A stretch of DNA of 64,000 nucleotides from Cephalotus follicularis (taxonomy: Eukaryota; Streptophyta; Magnoliopsida; Oxalidales; Cephalotaceae), in NCBI GenBank assembly GCA_001972305.1, contig BDDD01001600.1, forward strand, positions 248,001 to 312,000, written 5' to 3'. The notes beneath the pieces are model-generated. The model was not told where the DNA came from and did not search any database. It was given only the letters and a program-made list of their open reading frames with translations. Positions 62,254 to 64,000 of the stretch are shown here, in pieces. Position 1 is the first letter of the stretch. Each line of letters opens with the position of its first letter. A program made the position numbers and the translations under genes.

Positions 62254-62945
62254 GTACAATACTCTATATTGTATATATTGTACACTGTAACAAACTAATA
62301 CGTGGTGAATGAATATTGTTAGCCAGATTTGCTTACCTATTCTTACTTCGGGAATGATACCTCCGGCTTTTCGATTAGTTTGTTATCTGTGTGTAAGGAG
62401 GATCGCAAAATACTCAACCTAACATCGTTCTCGGAGCATCCAGTTTGTTTTCCTATACAAATCAAAACCTTATACGTAAGGACTGTTTTGATGTTGATTT
62501 CGACATCAAAATAGTTCAAATCAGAGAACACAAGCAGAGCCTCATGTCTTGCCCACAAAGGGGCCATAAAAAGCTTTTAAGGGCATATGAATATCAATTA
62601 ATTTAAACAACAGTTTGACCATGATCAGTTTCAGCAACCACGTTCATGTCCTCAAGTCCAAAAGAGCATTCATGATAAAATGCAGCCAAATATCAGCATG
62701 CAAATCCAAGTTAAAGTTTCTAAATTTTGTATCTTAAGTTTTCCAATCATTTTCAGGGCATCATCAATTTTGTATCTTTAAATAAAGGATCACTTCATCC
62801 TCATTTGTTTGGCCAAACCTTTTTTTTTTCTACAAAATCTATATGATAGAATAAAGAGGGCCATATACTTACTTGCTACTGTAGCATATATACACAATTA
62901 GAAAACTTAATCGAACACTTACCCCCTTAGCCTCTGAGTATTCAC

Positions 62946-63487
62946 TTATTAAAACATCTTACTAATTTATATAAATTATGTTAAAATTAATTATATGATC
63001 ATCAACATTAGAATTACGATAAAAATATATTATTATTCTTATCCAATCTTTTTAATTAGTTAGTTACCCATCGATTTTTTTGATTAATTAAGTAATTTTT
63101 TTCTTTTCAAATATATTAGATAATGGTCTATATCATTACAAATAATATATTTTCTGAAATATCAAATTACGTATTTAGTATAAGGTACCAATTGCATAAT
63201 AAAAAGAAAAATTAACTCAATTAAGATACTCAATATTTACAATTAATTGAAATAAAGTATTTCATCAAATTTACATCAATTGTCTTGAGATGGCATCTTA
63301 TGTGATCACGTCAATATCATGTAAGCATCACATAGGATATGGATAAAAATTTGACACAAATCGTAAAGTTTCATACATTGAGCCAAAATTTTTTGTTCAT
63401 GGGCCACAATTTGATATTTCCGCCTTCAATTTCTTATTTTTTGTGATGTGTACACTTGAGGAAAATATTAAAAAAATATAAAGAAAA
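62946..63487. other. AT-rich tail of copy B and spacer to RFC3
   Basis: Diverged counterpart of 54641-55219. The promoter and leader of RFC3 must lie in about 63490-63610 (CTATATTTTCCCGCCACATT is close upstream of the start). The TTTCCCGCC string looks like an E2F site, usual for S-phase genes. Confidence 0.4.
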
Positions 63488-63568
63488 GTGAGAAGTGAGA
63501 ATTATTGATTATTCATTGTATGAAATATGTTCCCCAGTAAATAAACCCTACTACCGACCAACCCCTAT

Positions 63569-63579
63569 ATTTTCCCGCC
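63569..63579 (+). promoter_or_regulatory. Putative E2F-binding site of RFC3
   Basis: TTTTCCCGCCA about 30 bases before the ATG matches the plant E2F consensus TTTCCCGC. Replication genes are typical E2F targets. The closeness to the start codon means it may lie in the leader. Confidence 0.5.
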
Positions 63580-63610
63580 ACATTTGGCCCTTCCCTTTGA
63601 GCTCTGCGAG

Positions 63611-63926
63611 ATGTTGTGGGTGGACAAGTACAGACCCAAAACCCTAGACCAGGTCCTAGTCCATGAAGACATCGCCGATAACCTCAAAAAACTGGTACCA
63701 ATCATTTTCATCCTCTTTATTCATCTATACGTTTTACCCATACCCTTTTTTATATATATTTTAGGTTTTGATTAATTGAGAGTTGCATTTAGTAACCAAA
63801 TGAGGTCTGTTGCAGGTCACAGAACAAGATTGCCCGCATTTGCTTTTCTATGGCCCACCTGGTTCGGGCAAGAAAACCCTAATCATGGCCTTGCTGAGGC
63901 AAATCTTCGGTCCCGGTGCCGAAAAG
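63611..63926 (+). CDS. RFC3: Replication factor C subunit 3 (clamp loader), first two exons, runs off the window
   Basis: Exon 1 (63611-63694) encodes [20 protein letters not shown] and ends with AAA AAA CTG|GTACC. Exon 2 (63816-63926) encodes [20 protein letters not shown] and [17 protein letters not shown], then |GTCC at 63927. GPPGSGKKT is the Walker A motif of the AAA+ ATPase, and the N-terminal [11 protein letters not shown] is the RFC box of small subunits. The product loads PCNA at primer ends during nuclear DNA replication. The ATG at 63611 is chosen because the family starts at this Met; the longer open frame upstream lacks an ATG. The remaining exons are beyond 64000. Confidence 0.93.
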
Positions 63927-64000
63927 GTCCTTTTTTTTTCTTTTTGTTTTAACTTTGTTTATAATGTGTTTAGTGATAATTGAAAAGAATGGTAAATAAA

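Larger units (their letters stand above)
60023..62347 (+). mobile_element. Ty1/Copia retrotransposon, internally deleted, with 5-bp TSD
   Basis: The target duplication TCGGG (60018-60022 and 62348-62352) is perfect. The full 5' LTR (60023-60236) starts TGTTAGGATC and is followed at once by the initiator-tRNA-Met primer site TGGTATCAGAGC (60237-60248). Gag is cut short, then joined to the integrase. Integrase is frame-broken, RT is cut after its first segment, and only the last 94 bases of the 3' LTR remain (62254-62347). The 3' LTR remnant is identical by eye to the 5' LTR, so the insertion is fairly young. Confidence 0.9.
59698..62511 (+). mobile_element. Solo LTR in the intron copy, copy B, interrupted by Copia
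   Basis: Starts TGATATGGC and ends CGACATCAAAA. It sits at the same site as the copy A LTR, flanked by GGGTT and TAGTT. The LTR halves are 59698-60022 and 62353-62511. Presence in both copies shows the LTR inserted before the intron segment was duplicated. Confidence 0.7.
59615..62945 (-). repeat. Copy of methionine synthase intron 2, copy B (split by LTR and Copia)
   Basis: 59615-59697 and 62512-62945 match the gene's intron 2. This copy runs past the exon 2 donor into ~18 bases of exon (CTTAGCCTCTGAGTATTCA, gene: CTTAGCCTCCGAGTATTCA). That proves the source was genomic DNA of the gene and not a shared repeat. Confidence 0.85.
55563..63487. repeat. Segmental duplication, copy B
   Basis: Tandem, same-orientation copy of 49630-55219. 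It is enlarged by the Copia insertion at 60023-62347. By eye only three substitutions were noticed in the first ~3 kb; many substitutions and indels appear after about 59480. Confidence 0.9.

Overview
The window is plant nuclear DNA, almost certainly from a eudicot. It is AT-rich. Its genes are split into many short exons with GT-AG introns, and their products are recognisable plant families: caffeate O-methyltransferase-like, NOM1, a plant DRB protein, the cobalamin-independent methionine synthase, DEN1/SENP8 and RFC3. Between the genes lie nested LTR retrotransposons, solo LTRs, hAT and LINE remnants and MITE-like elements. I cannot name the species from the sequence alone.

Layout, left to right. 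(1) 206-1267: a broken O-methyltransferase gene on the minus strand. A Copia-like fragment abuts it, and that fragment was split by a 4.57-kb solo LTR (1438-6007, TSD TATAG). (2) 7156-12866, plus strand: a complete 13-exon NOM1-type (MIF4G + MA3) nucleolar protein gene, 791 aa. (3) 13964-14760: a non-autonomous element with ~70-bp inverted termini. (4) 15575-22545, minus strand: a complete 6-exon gene for a protein with three dsRNA-binding domains (392 aa). Its introns hold three strong foldbacks. (5) 22912-27154: a Ty3/gypsy element of Tat type (TSD GATAA) with a decayed gag, no visible pol, two tandem arrays and an antisense ORF remnant. (6) 27374-31504: an LTR fragment, a CA-rich minisatellite and a 1-kb solo LTR (TSD CCGCC). 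(7) 31505-36830: a decayed hAT transposase split by a second copy (3.26 kb, TSD CATTA) of the long solo-LTR family seen at 1438-6007. (8) 37580-38361: another long-TIR element.

(9) 39315-43236, minus strand: an intact 11-exon methionine synthase gene (765 aa) with a leader intron and a TATA box. (10) 45.9-47.0 kb: a LINE remnant. 48.9-49.6 kb: MITE-like sequence. (11) 49630-55219 and 55563-63487: a tandem segmental duplication. Each copy has a DEN1 pseudogene with the same lesions, a PGG-domain (ankyrin membrane protein) inverted repeat, an orphan exon, and a stray copy of intron 2 of the neighbouring methionine synthase gene. That intron copy carries a solo LTR in both units, and in the right unit the LTR also carries a deleted Copia element (TSD TCGGG). 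(12) 63611 onward, plus strand: the first two exons of RFC3.

The intact genes are unrelated housekeeping genes (rRNA/ribosome biogenesis, small-RNA machinery, methyl cycle, DNA replication) and form no operon-like unit. The most unusual points are the foldbacks inside a small-RNA-machinery gene, the bipartite duplication that captured a methionine synthase intron, and the PGG hairpin locus. I did not find a clear undescribed multi-gene system.
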